The notes under the pieces: generated by a model
The model's database searches: none
The model's input: the letters and a program-made list of their open reading frames with translations, nothing else
What the model was told of the DNA's origin: nothing
In this document: positions 37,808-46,217 of the stretch, piece by piece
How the letters are laid out: the number at the start of each line of letters is the position of its first letter
Numbering within the stretch: position 1 is the stretch's first letter
Program-made: the position numbers and the translations under genes
Source: CAYUZU01 sp964448675
Lineage (GTDB): Bacteria; Planctomycetota; Phycisphaerae; UBA1845; Fen-1342
DNA length: 64,000 bases
Assembly: GCA_964448675.1 (NCBI GenBank)
Contig: CAYUZU010000015.1
Coordinates: 1-64,000, forward strand
Reading direction: 5' to 3'

Positions 37808-37938
37808 GGCATCCTCTCCGGCGGGTGTCTCGCATCAGGTCGGCTCGTAAGCGTTTTGTACCCGCCCGAGGGCCCTTCTCGCAAGCACAATATGGCCACG
37901 CCCGCCCCGCGCGCCGCCGGAACGCCCGCCGCTGCCCC

Positions 37939-39552
37939 TCAGGGCCGGTGGGCCAGGATCACGGTGATGTCGTCCGGCTGCGACCCCCCCTCCGTGAAGC
38001 TGCGCAGGTCCGTCAGCATCTCGCGCAGCACGGCACTGGCCTGCTGCCCGAACCCGTCACACAGAATCTCCACGAAACGCTCCTCCCCGAAGACGTCGCC
38101 CGCCCGGTTGTGGGCCGTCACCACGCCCGACGTGAACAGCACTAGCGTCTCGCCGCGCTCCAGTTGCTCGGACAGCAGCGGGAAGTTGGCGCTGCGCACG
38201 AACCCCAGCGGCTCGCTCTCCTGGCTCGGCCGCAGCGGCCGCTCCTCGCCACGCTGGCTGATGATGAACGCCCCGACGTGACCCGCCACCGCGTAGCGCA
38301 TCTGCCCGTTCGCCGGGTTGATCACCCCATGGAAGCAGTGCAGCGGATGGTCCTTCTGCCCGTCGAACAGCATCCAGTTCAGCGAACGCAGGAAGATGTT
38401 CGGCGTGTCCTGGTGCATCGCCGCGTAGCGAAACGCCGTCTGGGCCTGCGTCATCAGGATGCTCGGCACCGCCCCGGTCGCCGGCGTCTGTGCGACGGTC
38501 ATCGCGACCAGCTCGTTCGGCAGCCGCACCACGTCGTAGATGTCGCCGGAGCGATCACGCCCCGGCTCGCGAAAGGCGCCGAATTGGAGCTGCGGCGACT
38601 GCGGCAGCTTGCGCGGCGTGAGGCGCTGCTGCACTTCGTGCGCGACGCTGACCTGCCCCTCGACCATCGCTGCCCGCGTGCGCGCCAGCACCGAGAAGAT
38701 CGCCCGGGCCTGGTGCGAGAACGTCGTCAGCAGCAGCACGAACAGGTCCATGTCGCGCCCGGTGAAGCGCCGCCCGCTCTCGCCGCTGTCGACATAGACC
38801 ATGCCGATCGGCCCCTCCTCGCTCAGCAGCGGCCCGCAGAGCACCGAGACGGGCTCCTGCACACTCACCCGCGGCACGAGGATGAACTGCGCCCGATCCA
38901 GCAGCCGCGGCTTGAGGTTCTCGCCCACCTCCGGCAGGTCAACGGTCTGCCCGCTCATCAGGCGGCCCTCGACGTACTCCATCGGGCCGTACGTCATCCG
39001 CCGCAGCCCGATCCACGCTCGCTGCGCCGCGAAGGTGGTCAGCAGGCTCTGCAGCGCGGCGTCCATCATCTCCTCGATCGTCGCGCAGCCCGAAATGGCC
39101 AGGTTGGCCCGCCCGATCGTGTCCAGCTGCGCCGCCGGGATCGACAACGGCTCGTCCAGTTTGCGCACGACTGCGCCCACCGGCAGCTTCGACTGGGCGA
39201 ACCGCTCCAGCGCCGCCTGCGAGGTGCCCCCCGCCGACAGGCGCGCTCCGACCTTCTCCTGGTAGTCCGGCTCCACGCGGATGGTGTAGTCGAGGATCCT
39301 GATCTCGTCCGCGGTCGCCAGCGAAGCCTGCCCGCGGAGGGCCGTCTGGTTGAGGTGGATTCCGCAGGCGTCATCGAGTTGGGCGATGGCCCACTTGCCC
39401 GTCTGGTCCGGGAAGATCACCGCCACCTGCGCCGGGACGCGCTTGTCCGGCAGGCTGATGCGACAGTCCTCGCGCGATCCAACGTAGATCGCCTCCGCGT
39501 CGCACACGACCTCCGACACCATCGAGTCTTTGCACAGCAGCGTCAGGCGCAT
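37939..39552 (-). CDS. FHA-GAF-PP2C (SpoIIE/RsbU-like) protein with degenerate metal site
   Basis: The 537-residue product has an N-terminal FHA-like domain (AIYVGSREDCRISLPDK, GIHLNQTALRGQASLATADE; residues 1-95), a GAF domain (MMDAALQSLLTTFAAQRAW to about residue 270) and a SpoIIE-type phosphatase domain. The first metal Asp is kept (Asp337 in RSGDIYDVV) and so is the C-terminal PDD of QPDDITVILAH. The central GDVxGHG motif is replaced by AQTPATG, and the usual TDG is TSG (Ser475). Two of the four metal ligands are therefore lost, so it is probably a non-catalytic binding protein. It ends the che cluster. Confidence 0.82.
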   Translation of the reverse strand: MRLTLLCKDSMVSEVVCDAEAIYVGSREDCRISLPDKRVPAQVAVIFPDQTGKWAIAQLDDACGIHLNQTALRGQASLATADEIRILDYTIRVEPDYQEKVGARLSAGGTSQAALERFAQSKLPVGAVVRKLDEPLSIPAAQLDTIGRANLAISGCATIEEMMDAALQSLLTTFAAQRAWIGLRRMTYGPMEYVEGRLMSGQTVDLPEVGENLKPRLLDRAQFILVPRVSVQEPVSVLCGPLLSEEGPIGMVYVDSGESGRRFTGRDMDLFVLLLTTFSHQARAIFSVLARTRAAMVEGQVSVAHEVQQRLTPRKLPQSPQLQFGAFREPGRDRSGDIYDVVRLPNELVAMTVAQTPATGAVPSILMTQAQTAFRYAAMHQDTPNIFLRSLNWMLFDGQKDHPLHCFHGVINPANGQMRYAVAGHVGAFIISQRGEERPLRPSQESEPLGFVRSANFPLLSEQLERGETLVLFTSGVVTAHNRAGDVFGEERFVEILCDGFGQQASAVLREMLTDLRSFTEGGSQPDDITVILAHRP

Positions 39553-39798
39553 ACCAAACCGGTCTCTGCCTACCTGATCCGATCGACGGTGACGTGGCCG
39601 GCCAAGACCGGACCGCGTGCGTCCGCTTCCGCTGACGTCAGGGAAGTGCGTCGATCATCCGGCGGAAACGCCGGCGCGGCGCATGGTAGCAATCGCACCC
39701 CGCCGCGACCACCCCCACCAGCAAACACGAGGTATTCCCCGCCTTCCGGCGACGAGCAAGCGGCCACGACGCGCGTCCCGCCGCCGGCCCGCATCGGC

Positions 39799-40170
39799 TC
39801 AACCGTTGGTCGGTGCCGCGATCAGACCCTTGACCTTGGCAGCCAACTGGTCCGGCGAGAACGGCTTGATCAGGTAGTCGTTCGCCCCCGTCTTGATCGC
39901 CTCGATCACGCGGGATTTCTCCGCCTCGGTGGTCACCATGATGATCGGCGTCTTCTTGCCCGCCGCCCGCAACGCGCGCAGCGCGTCGATGCCGCTCATC
40001 TTGGGCATGTTCCAGTCGAGCAGGATCAGGTCGAAGTCGGTCTCGGTGGCGGCTTTCACCGCCTCCATCCCGTCGCCCGCCTCCGTCGCATCATTGATGC
40101 CCACGATGCTGAGGGCCTTGATGACGATCCGGCGAATTGTAAGTGAGTCGTCGACGACCAGAGCTTTCAT
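39799..40170 (-). CDS. cheY: CheY-type response regulator
   Basis: A single 123-residue receiver domain: MKALVVDDSLTIRRIVIK, phospho-acceptor Asp52 in LILLDWNMPKMSG, IIMVTTEAEKSRVIEA and NDYLIKPFSPDQL. All active-site residues (Asp7, Asp8, Asp52, Thr/Lys) are present. It lies 11 bases downstream of cheX, so the two are co-transcribed. It would switch flagellar rotation or serve another output; no CheA or MCP is in the window. Confidence 0.93.
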   Translation of the reverse strand: MKALVVDDSLTIRRIVIKALSIVGINDATEAGDGMEAVKAATETDFDLILLDWNMPKMSGIDALRALRAAGKKTPIIMVTTEAEKSRVIEAIKTGANDYLIKPFSPDQLAAKVKGLIAAPTNG

Positions 40171-40181
40171 CGCACAAGCCT

Positions 40182-40643
40182 CTAGTTCGGGTTGTAGGTG
40201 ACTTCCATGCTGAAGTTGCCGGCCTCCGAGGTGAAGGCCACCTCCAGCCAGACCGACTTGCTCGGGTACTTCAGCTTGTACCCGGCACCTTCGACCACCG
40301 TCGGAAGTCCCAGTTCCAAGGGCGGGTCATGCTCAAACTTCGCCTTGGCCGAGCCCGCGACCATGTTCACCAGCTCGGAGACCGCATCGGTCACTTCTTC
40401 GTTCACCTCCGCCATCTCCGAACCCAGCATCCGGCCCGCCAACTGCAACGCCGTCTCCGGCGGGAAACGCAACGCCACCACGCCGCTGACCTGCCCGCTC
40501 AAGCCAACCAGCGATGTGATGCTCGGCGTGTTGCTCTGCTCGTTGCTGACCTTCACGCCGTTACGCTTCGGCTGCAGGCTGAGCATCGTGCTGAATACGC
40601 TGTCGACCGCTTCGATGAACGGGTTGATGTAGTTGACGTCCAC
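40182..40643 (-). CDS. cheX: Chemotaxis phosphatase CheX
   Basis: CheX dephosphorylates CheY-P. The 153-residue product has the family's dimer fold (NPFIEAVDSVFSTML, GQVSGVVALRFPPETALQLA) and the catalytic ExxN motif, Glu90 and Asn93 in SELVNMVAGSAK. It sits just upstream of cheY and 226 bases downstream of cheB. Confidence 0.92.
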   Translation of the reverse strand: MDVNYINPFIEAVDSVFSTMLSLQPKRNGVKVSNEQSNTPSITSLVGLSGQVSGVVALRFPPETALQLAGRMLGSEMAEVNEEVTDAVSELVNMVAGSAKAKFEHDPPLELGLPTVVEGAGYKLKYPSKSVWLEVAFTSEAGNFSMEVTYNPN

Positions 40644-40869
40644 GGTTCTTCCTCCGTCGGACTCCCTGTCCGACGCTGTGCGACGGTCATGTTCCCACGG
40701 CGTGCCAACCGCCCCACGCGCGATCGCCCCCGTCCAGGAGGCTACGGCACTCTGCTGGCTGTTCCATCGTCCCGATTCACCCGCACATTTCGCAAAACAA
40801 CGCCCCGATTCGACCGTAGAACGCCGGGCCGGGCATGCCGTACGTTTTATCGGCTCGCCCCGACAGCCC

Positions 40870-41940
40870 TCAGCGCCGCGCCGCGGCCGGCGCCCCCTGG
40901 ATGACCTTCGCCACCGTCTGCGGAATCTGCGAAAGCGGCACCACCTGCTGCAGACAGCCCGTATCCGCCGCCGCCTTCGGCATCCCGTACACCAGCGACG
41001 TCTGTTCGTCCTGGCCGATGGTCGCCGCCCCGCCGCGCGCCAGTTCCATAATCCCTTGCGCCCCGTCGCGCCCCATCCCCGTCATGATCACGCCCACGCA
41101 CCGCGGCCCACACGCCTTCACCAGCGACGAAAACATGACGTCCGCCGACGGCCGGTGCCCGGTAACCAGCGGCCCGGTGTCCAGTTCGGCGATGAGCTGC
41201 GTGCCGCGCCGCACCACCTTCAGGTGCCGATCCCCCGGGGCGACCAGGATCGTCCCCGGCTCCAACGGCTCCCCATGCCGTGCCTCCCGCACGCGCATCG
41301 AGCAGGCGGCATCCAGGTGCTTCGCGAAAGGTCCGGTGAACTGCGCCGGCATGTGCTGCGTCAACACGATCGGCACGAAGTCGCTCGGAAACGCCGGCAG
41401 CATGTCGTGCAGCGTCTGCGGCCCGCCGCAGCTGATCCCGATCCCCACCACCCAGCCGGACACACGGTTCGGCGGCAACTTGGGCGCGCTGCCGGTGACG
41501 CCGCCCTGGCGGAAGATGCGCTTGACGCGGCCCTTGGCCTTCGCCGCCGCGAGCACCTTCTCCTGCAGCGTCCGCTGGAACTCGGGCCGGGTCGCGCCGG
41601 CGGCGTTCTGCGGCTTGGTGATATAGTCGAACGCCCCCTTGTTGAGCGCTTCAAATGTGATACGCGCCCCGGACTGCGTCAGCGTGGAGACCATCACGAA
41701 ACTGACCGGCAGTTTTCCCGCCGCCCGCTGGAGCACGCCGATACCGTTGAGATTCGGCATCTCGACATCGAGCGTCACCACGTCCGGCCGCAGCGAAGCA
41801 ATCTTCTTGAGCGCCTCAATCCCGTCGCTCGCCTGCCCTACCACCTGGATTTGCTGGTGGCGCGACAGGGCCGCGTTGATGAACGAGCGAATCACGCCGC
41901 TGTCGTCGACGATCAGTACGCGGACCAAGGGGGCGCTCAT
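40870..41940 (-). CDS. cheB: Chemotaxis protein-glutamate methylesterase CheB
   Basis: CheB demethylates and deamidates chemoreceptors. The 356-residue product has a receiver domain (VRVLIVDDSGVIRSFINAAL, Asp58 in VVTLDVEMPNLNG) and a C-terminal esterase with the catalytic triad: Ser170 in GIGISCGGPQTL, His196 in LTQHMPAQF, and the Asp in MTGMGRDGAQG. The usual STGG is SCGG. The receptor methyltransferase CheR, CheA and CheW are not in the window. The gene is upstream of cheX-cheY in the same direction. Confidence 0.94.
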   Translation of the reverse strand: MSAPLVRVLIVDDSGVIRSFINAALSRHQQIQVVGQASDGIEALKKIASLRPDVVTLDVEMPNLNGIGVLQRAAGKLPVSFVMVSTLTQSGARITFEALNKGAFDYITKPQNAAGATRPEFQRTLQEKVLAAAKAKGRVKRIFRQGGVTGSAPKLPPNRVSGWVVGIGISCGGPQTLHDMLPAFPSDFVPIVLTQHMPAQFTGPFAKHLDAACSMRVREARHGEPLEPGTILVAPGDRHLKVVRRGTQLIAELDTGPLVTGHRPSADVMFSSLVKACGPRCVGVIMTGMGRDGAQGIMELARGGAATIGQDEQTSLVYGMPKAAADTGCLQQVVPLSQIPQTVAKVIQGAPAAARR

Positions 41941-42235
41941 GCGAAAGCTCCTCCGAATCCTGGGCCCGGCCGGCCACGATGACCCGCGCCGCGCCCAGTC
42001 GCCGACCGGGTGGCGGTGTCAGCCATGGTCAGCGTCTTGGCGCTGGCCGGGACCTTTCGTCCGATACCTGCGACCGCGGCTTCGTGCCCGGTCACGGCCT
42101 GCGACCCGAGGGGTTGCATTGGAGGTCCTATCGACCCGAAACGGGCCGCAGTTCGCTACCGCGTCAAAACCCCGAGACCGTCGGCGAAGCCCCGCTCGGC
42201 GCGCCGTCGGGTCGCCCGACTCGCCGGATTTCGGT
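41941..42235. other. Divergent intergenic region between cheB and tRNA-Asp
   Basis: No supported gene. The stretch is GC-rich and all frames look like noise. A cheB promoter should lie here but no convincing pair was found. Confidence 0.3.
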
Positions 42236-42264
42236 TTGACAGCCAGCCGGGTCCATGGGATACT
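42236..42264 (+). promoter_or_regulatory. Promoter of tRNA-Asp
   Basis: Perfect TTGACA (42236-42241) and GATACT (42259-42264) are 17 bases apart, ~48 bases before the tRNA. Confidence 0.75.
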
Positions 42265-42312
42265 ACGGGTCTGTGTCGCTAAGGCTGGCAACAGCCGATC
42301 GACCTCGCGATT

Positions 42313-42387
42313 GGGGCCGTAGCTCAATCGGTCTAGAGCGCCGGCCTGTCACGCCGGAGGTTGCGGGTTCGAGTCCCGTCGGCCTCG
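42313..42387 (+). tRNA. tRNA-Asp (anticodon GTC)
   Basis: A full cloverleaf can be drawn: acceptor GGGGCCG pairing with CGGCCTC (one G-T pair), D arm AGCTCAATCGGTCTAGAGC, anticodon stem CCGGC/GCCGG with loop CTGTCAC, and T arm GCGGGTTCGAGTCCCGT. The discriminator base is G. The CCA end is not encoded. Confidence 0.95.
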
Positions 42388-42415
42388 TCTCCCCTCTCGC
42401 AATGACCCGCACGGG

Positions 42416-43774
42416 TCATCCTATGCGCTGCCCCGCCCCGGCGATCCGTCGCCGCAACGCCAGCCCGGTCCCGATACACACCGTGTAGAGCCCGAACTGC
42501 ACGCCGGCGCGGACCAGCAGCGTCAGCGCCCCGCCGTACACCGGCTCCGGCCCCGGGATCAGCCACCACGCCGCCGTCGCCGTGGCCAGCAGCGTGATCA
42601 CCTGCGCCGGCACCTGCATCCAGAACAGCCGCATCTGCGTCGTCGCCACCCCGAACACGGTCGTGAGCAGCCCCAGGCACTGCGCCACCACGATGAGCTG
42701 GAACTCGGTTACGAACGCCGCGTACGCCGGCGTGTACAGCACGCGCAGGAACCATTCTCCCGCGAAGAACGCCACGCCCAGGGCCGCGACGCCGATCGCC
42801 AGCGCCAGCCCCACCAGTCGCGCGAGCAGCCACAACAGCGCCCCCAGGTTCTGCTGATAGTACAGCGCGAGCCGATTGGCGGCGGCCGTGCACGTCTGGA
42901 TGATCAGCAGGTTTCCCGCCAGCGTGATAAAGGCCAGCGACCCGAAGTACCCCAGATTCGCCGCCCCGTTCGGCACATCCGGCCGGGCGAACAGCCAGCG
43001 CGGAAACGTGTCGCACAGGTTGATGATCAGCGCGACCAGCCCCAGTGGAAACGTCTGCACGGCGAGCGCGCGCAAGGCGGCCCAATCCCACTCCCGGCGC
43101 CAATGCTGTGGATCGCGTACGCGGCGCCGCTCGAACAGCACGTACACCAGCGCGTACGCCACGCCATAGAAGACGGTCGCCGCCGCCGCCGCTTGCGCCA
43201 TGTGGTCCGCCGCGAGTGCTCCGGTGCCGACCCGTTGCCGCGCCAGCGGCAGCAGTACGGCGAAAGGCGCCACGAGCGTCACGCCGCGCAGGACGAAGGA
43301 CCACGCGAACAGGTCCAGCCGCTCGCGCCGCTGAAACGTACCCCAGCCGACGTCCGCCAGCGACCAGGCAATCTGCGCGGTGAACACCCCCAGCGAAATG
43401 AGTACGAACGCCGTCTCGTGCCCCGCAAGCGCGCGCCAGCCCAGGACCAGCGCCAACACAATGCCGGCCGGCACCATCATCATGCTGCGCAGGGCTCGAT
43501 AGGTGGCGAAGGTGAACTGGTTGCCCGCGTCGGCCACCAGGGCACTGCGCAGGTCGAAACTGAAAAAGAGGATCACGGGTGCCGCGATCGCCAGGCTGAG
43601 CAGGTACTCCCCCTGGATCTCCGCCGACGCCAGCTTCGCCAGCAGCATCAACACGCCGAGATGGCACAGGTGATAGAACCCCGTGCCGGCGACGGCATAG
43701 ACGGTGTTGCCGAGAAGCGATCGCCGCGGGTGGTGGTGAGCGGGTGGAGGCGATGCGTCAGGACGGTCGGTCAC
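42416..43774 (-). CDS. Polysaccharide flippase-like membrane protein (MATE/Wzx superfamily)
   Basis: The 452-residue product is built of about 12 membrane helices, beginning LLGNTVYAVAGTGFYHLCHL and AIAAPVILFFSFDLRSALV. The arrangement, with Gly/Ala-rich helices and an N-terminal FYHLCHLGVLMLLAKLASAE segment like the entry helix of Wzx, fits export of lipid-linked oligosaccharide. No glycosyltransferases surround it, so the exported sugar is unknown. Stop codon lies within a 7-bp hairpin (42402-42419) shared with the tRNA-Asp end. Confidence 0.75.
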   Translation of the reverse strand: MTDRPDASPPPAHHHPRRSLLGNTVYAVAGTGFYHLCHLGVLMLLAKLASAEIQGEYLLSLAIAAPVILFFSFDLRSALVADAGNQFTFATYRALRSMMMVPAGIVLALVLGWRALAGHETAFVLISLGVFTAQIAWSLADVGWGTFQRRERLDLFAWSFVLRGVTLVAPFAVLLPLARQRVGTGALAADHMAQAAAAATVFYGVAYALVYVLFERRRVRDPQHWRREWDWAALRALAVQTFPLGLVALIINLCDTFPRWLFARPDVPNGAANLGYFGSLAFITLAGNLLIIQTCTAAANRLALYYQQNLGALLWLLARLVGLALAIGVAALGVAFFAGEWFLRVLYTPAYAAFVTEFQLIVVAQCLGLLTTVFGVATTQMRLFWMQVPAQVITLLATATAAWWLIPGPEPVYGGALTLLVRAGVQFGLYTVCIGTGLALRRRIAGAGQRIG

Positions 43775-43979
43775 CAGCGCCTCCCAACACGGGTGGCAGA
43801 TGTGTGCTCAATACATGCGGGGCGATGCCCCTGACTGCCCACGGCCGCAGGCAACCCGATGGGGCCTGCCCGTACACTGCCGGTGGCGGCCGGTGTCTCG
43901 TCGGCCGCGTCAGCAGCGGCAGACCGGGCCGGGTTCTGCCCACCCACCACTGGTGCGCCGCCAAACGGCGGTCCGCACG

Positions 43980-44825
43980 CTACGGCAGGGCGACGTCCTC
44001 CACCTCCAGCGGCAGTCGCACGTCCTCGATCTTCGGATGCACCTCGAACACCACCTGCATGTCGTCGTTGATCTCACCCGGCCGGAAGTAATACGCCATG
44101 CATTCCTTGCCATCGGTCGTGGTCATCGGCCGCTCGCGGTGCCGCAGCGGGCGCATCCACGGGTCAAAGAACTTCACCGTCCGAATGTGCTCGCCCTTCT
44201 TCGTGTACTCGAAGATCAGCGCCTGGTCCGTCGGCGGTCCCTGCTCGAACTCGGTCGGCTCGGCGACGCGCACCTCGACGCCCAACTCGGCCAGCCGCTC
44301 GTCCGCGATCACCTTGCCGCGATACTGCTCTGGATTGAGAACCGTGAAGGACTTGGTCTGGTCGGCGAGAATCAGCCGCACGTAACCCCGCACCGTCTTG
44401 AGCTGCGCCGCCTCGCGTTTGGCCAGCTTGGTCGGCTTCGACACCAGCTGCAGGCCAGTCTCCTTGAGCCGCTGCACCGGGAACGTCATCTCCCGCGTGC
44501 GCTCCAGGTCCTCTTCGGTATACGTGTTCGGGTCCAGCAAGCTGTGACCGGTGCTGTCCACGAGCTCTTCGAGGATCAGCATGCCGTAGCGCGAGATCTC
44601 CCCCAGCCGCTCGCCGCGGATCCGCACCTGCATCGCGAAGTTTGACTCCTTCTCGCTGCGGTCCGGCATGTCCTCGTACACCAGGCGAATCTCCCGCATC
44701 GCGCTGATCTCGATGCGCAGCGGCCCCTCGTCGTAGACTTCCTGGGGCTTCGGCGGTTCGACCGGCTCCTGCACGGCCGCGGCCTGTGCCAGGATGAGTA
44801 GCGACAGCAATCCAAGGTGCAACAT
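43980..44825 (-). CDS. Secreted protein of unknown function
   Basis: The 281-residue product starts at ATG 44825 behind GAGGAAGGG, with a signal peptide (MLHLGLLSLLILAQAAAV). The frame upstream of this belongs to the overlapping TIM-barrel gene region and is not part of it. The mature protein is polar with helical and strand segments (GPLRIEISAMREIRLVYEDM, NFAMQVRIRGERLGEISRYG, VRGYVRLILADQTKSFTVLN, YYFRPGEINDDMQVVFEVHP). I do not recognise a family. It might be a periplasmic binding or stress protein. Confidence 0.6.
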   Translation of the reverse strand: MLHLGLLSLLILAQAAAVQEPVEPPKPQEVYDEGPLRIEISAMREIRLVYEDMPDRSEKESNFAMQVRIRGERLGEISRYGMLILEELVDSTGHSLLDPNTYTEEDLERTREMTFPVQRLKETGLQLVSKPTKLAKREAAQLKTVRGYVRLILADQTKSFTVLNPEQYRGKVIADERLAELGVEVRVAEPTEFEQGPPTDQALIFEYTKKGEHIRTVKFFDPWMRPLRHRERPMTTTDGKECMAYYFRPGEINDDMQVVFEVHPKIEDVRLPLEVEDVALP

Positions 44826-44895
44826 AGTCAGACCCTTCCTCACCTCTGATTCCCGATTTCGAAGACGCCGGCCATCATCCCCCCGCCCGTTCCCG

Positions 44896-45675
44896 CTAGC
44901 GCGACGGCCGCCGACCGCACAGCGACTCGATATATTCACGACCCTGGCGCAGCGCGTCAACACCGGCCCCCGGGTGCCGCCGCACCACCAGCGCCGCGTC
45001 GGCCTCCCCGACGTCCGGCAGCGCCAGGATCTCGGCAAAATCCACTTCGCCGCTGCCGTAGGCCACCTCTTCCACCCGGTCCCCGACCCGCCGCACGTCG
45101 CGCAGGTACAGCGTGTCGAGCAACCCCGCCACCTGCCGCGCGACGTCGACCCCCCCCGCCAGCCGCGCGGTGTCGAGCCCCAGCCGCAGCGTCGGGCACC
45201 CCACGGCCCGCAACTCGTCAGCCAGCGCCGTCGGCGTGGCCTGCGGATCCACCAGCGCCGTGCGGAGGCCGACACGATCGGTCAGGTCGGCGACCATCCG
45301 CAGCACCTCGCGGGCCCGGTCCGCATGGCGCTCATCCGCCAGCCCACCAAGACTGGTCGCTCCGCGGGCCGCCTGCAAATCGTGGTTGAGCTCCAGGACC
45401 CGCCGGAAGTGCTCCTGGCGCTGCTCGCCGGCGTCAGGATCCGCCAGACCCAACCCGGGGTAGTCCGCCGCACAGGCATCGAGCCGCAAACCAAGATCAG
45501 AAAGATACTTACGGAGATGTCGCCGCGCGCTGTTCGAGAATGCGCGGGGGTCCGGCCCGAGGCTGCTGGCGCTGAGCTGAATCGCGCCGTAGCCCTGCCG
45601 TGCCGCGAGGTGAAGCGCTTCGCGCAGATCGCAGCCGTAGGCGTCCACGAACACCGTGAGCGGTTTTGGTGTCAT
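44896..45675 (-). CDS. AP-endonuclease-2-type TIM-barrel (sugar isomerase/epimerase-like)
   Basis: The 259-residue protein resembles xylose-isomerase-like TIM barrels: VFVDAYGCDLREALHLAARQ, GYGAIQLSASSLGPDPRAFS, LDACAADYPGLGLADPD, TLRLGLDTARLAGG. It is shorter than usual and several metal-ligand positions are unclear, so it may be a divergent or weakly active member. The gene lies between a response regulator and the secreted protein, all on the minus strand. Substrate unknown. Confidence 0.65.
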   Translation of the reverse strand: MTPKPLTVFVDAYGCDLREALHLAARQGYGAIQLSASSLGPDPRAFSNSARRHLRKYLSDLGLRLDACAADYPGLGLADPDAGEQRQEHFRRVLELNHDLQAARGATSLGGLADERHADRAREVLRMVADLTDRVGLRTALVDPQATPTALADELRAVGCPTLRLGLDTARLAGGVDVARQVAGLLDTLYLRDVRRVGDRVEEVAYGSGEVDFAEILALPDVGEADAALVVRRHPGAGVDALRQGREYIESLCGRRPSR

Positions 45676-45692
45676 TGGTTCGAACGCGCTCG

Positions 45693-46079
45693 CTACTTCG
45701 AAAGCACCTTCTCGGCCGCTTCGAGCAACTGCTCCATCCGGAATGGCTTATTGATGTACGCATCGACACCAAGGGCCTCCGCGTACTGCTTGTGGCGCTG
45801 TCCCTTGTTGCCCGTGATCATGACCACCCGCGGGCCCTCGCTTCGGGGCTTGCCCTGCCGCAATCGCTCCAGCACCAGAAACCCACTTTTCTGCGGCAGC
45901 ATGATGTCCAGGATCACCAGATCAGGGCTGAACTCCTGGGCCTTGCTCACCGCGGCGTTGCCATCACTGGCCGTCTCGAGCGTTGCACCCGTATCGCCCA
46001 AACCGACCGTAATCGCAGTCAGGATGTCCGGGTCGTCGTCGACCACCAAGATCTTCTTGCCTTCAAGCTTCTCAGACAC
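45693..46079 (-). CDS. Single-domain response regulator
   Basis: The start is GTG 46079 behind GGAGAACGCC; the longer frame upstream runs into the opposite-strand gene. The 128-residue receiver shows KKILVVDDDPDILTAITVGL, acceptor Asp in LVILDIMLPQKSGFLVLERL, VVMITGNKG and AYINKPFRMEQLLEAAEKVL. There is no output domain. It likely regulates through a partner, not transcriptionally. Confidence 0.9.
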   Translation of the reverse strand: MSEKLEGKKILVVDDDPDILTAITVGLGDTGATLETASDGNAAVSKAQEFSPDLVILDIMLPQKSGFLVLERLRQGKPRSEGPRVVMITGNKGQRHKQYAEALGVDAYINKPFRMEQLLEAAEKVLSK

Positions 46080-46102
46080 GGCGTTCTCCTCGCGGGCCGG
46101 AC

Positions 46103-46131
46103 AGTGTAGTATGGCCGCGCCAAACATACAA
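46103..46131 (-). promoter_or_regulatory. Promoter of the response-regulator gene
   Basis: On the minus strand TTGTAT (46131-46126) and TACACT (46108-46103) are 17 bases apart. It lies 24 bases upstream of the GTG start, giving a very short leader. Confidence 0.6.
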
Positions 46132-46217
46132 CGCGGCGGCCATCTCCTGCCAGTAAGTAATACCGTCCAGCCGCCGCCTGGTTCACGCAATTCGGCCCCG
46201 AGAGCGGAGTATTGATC

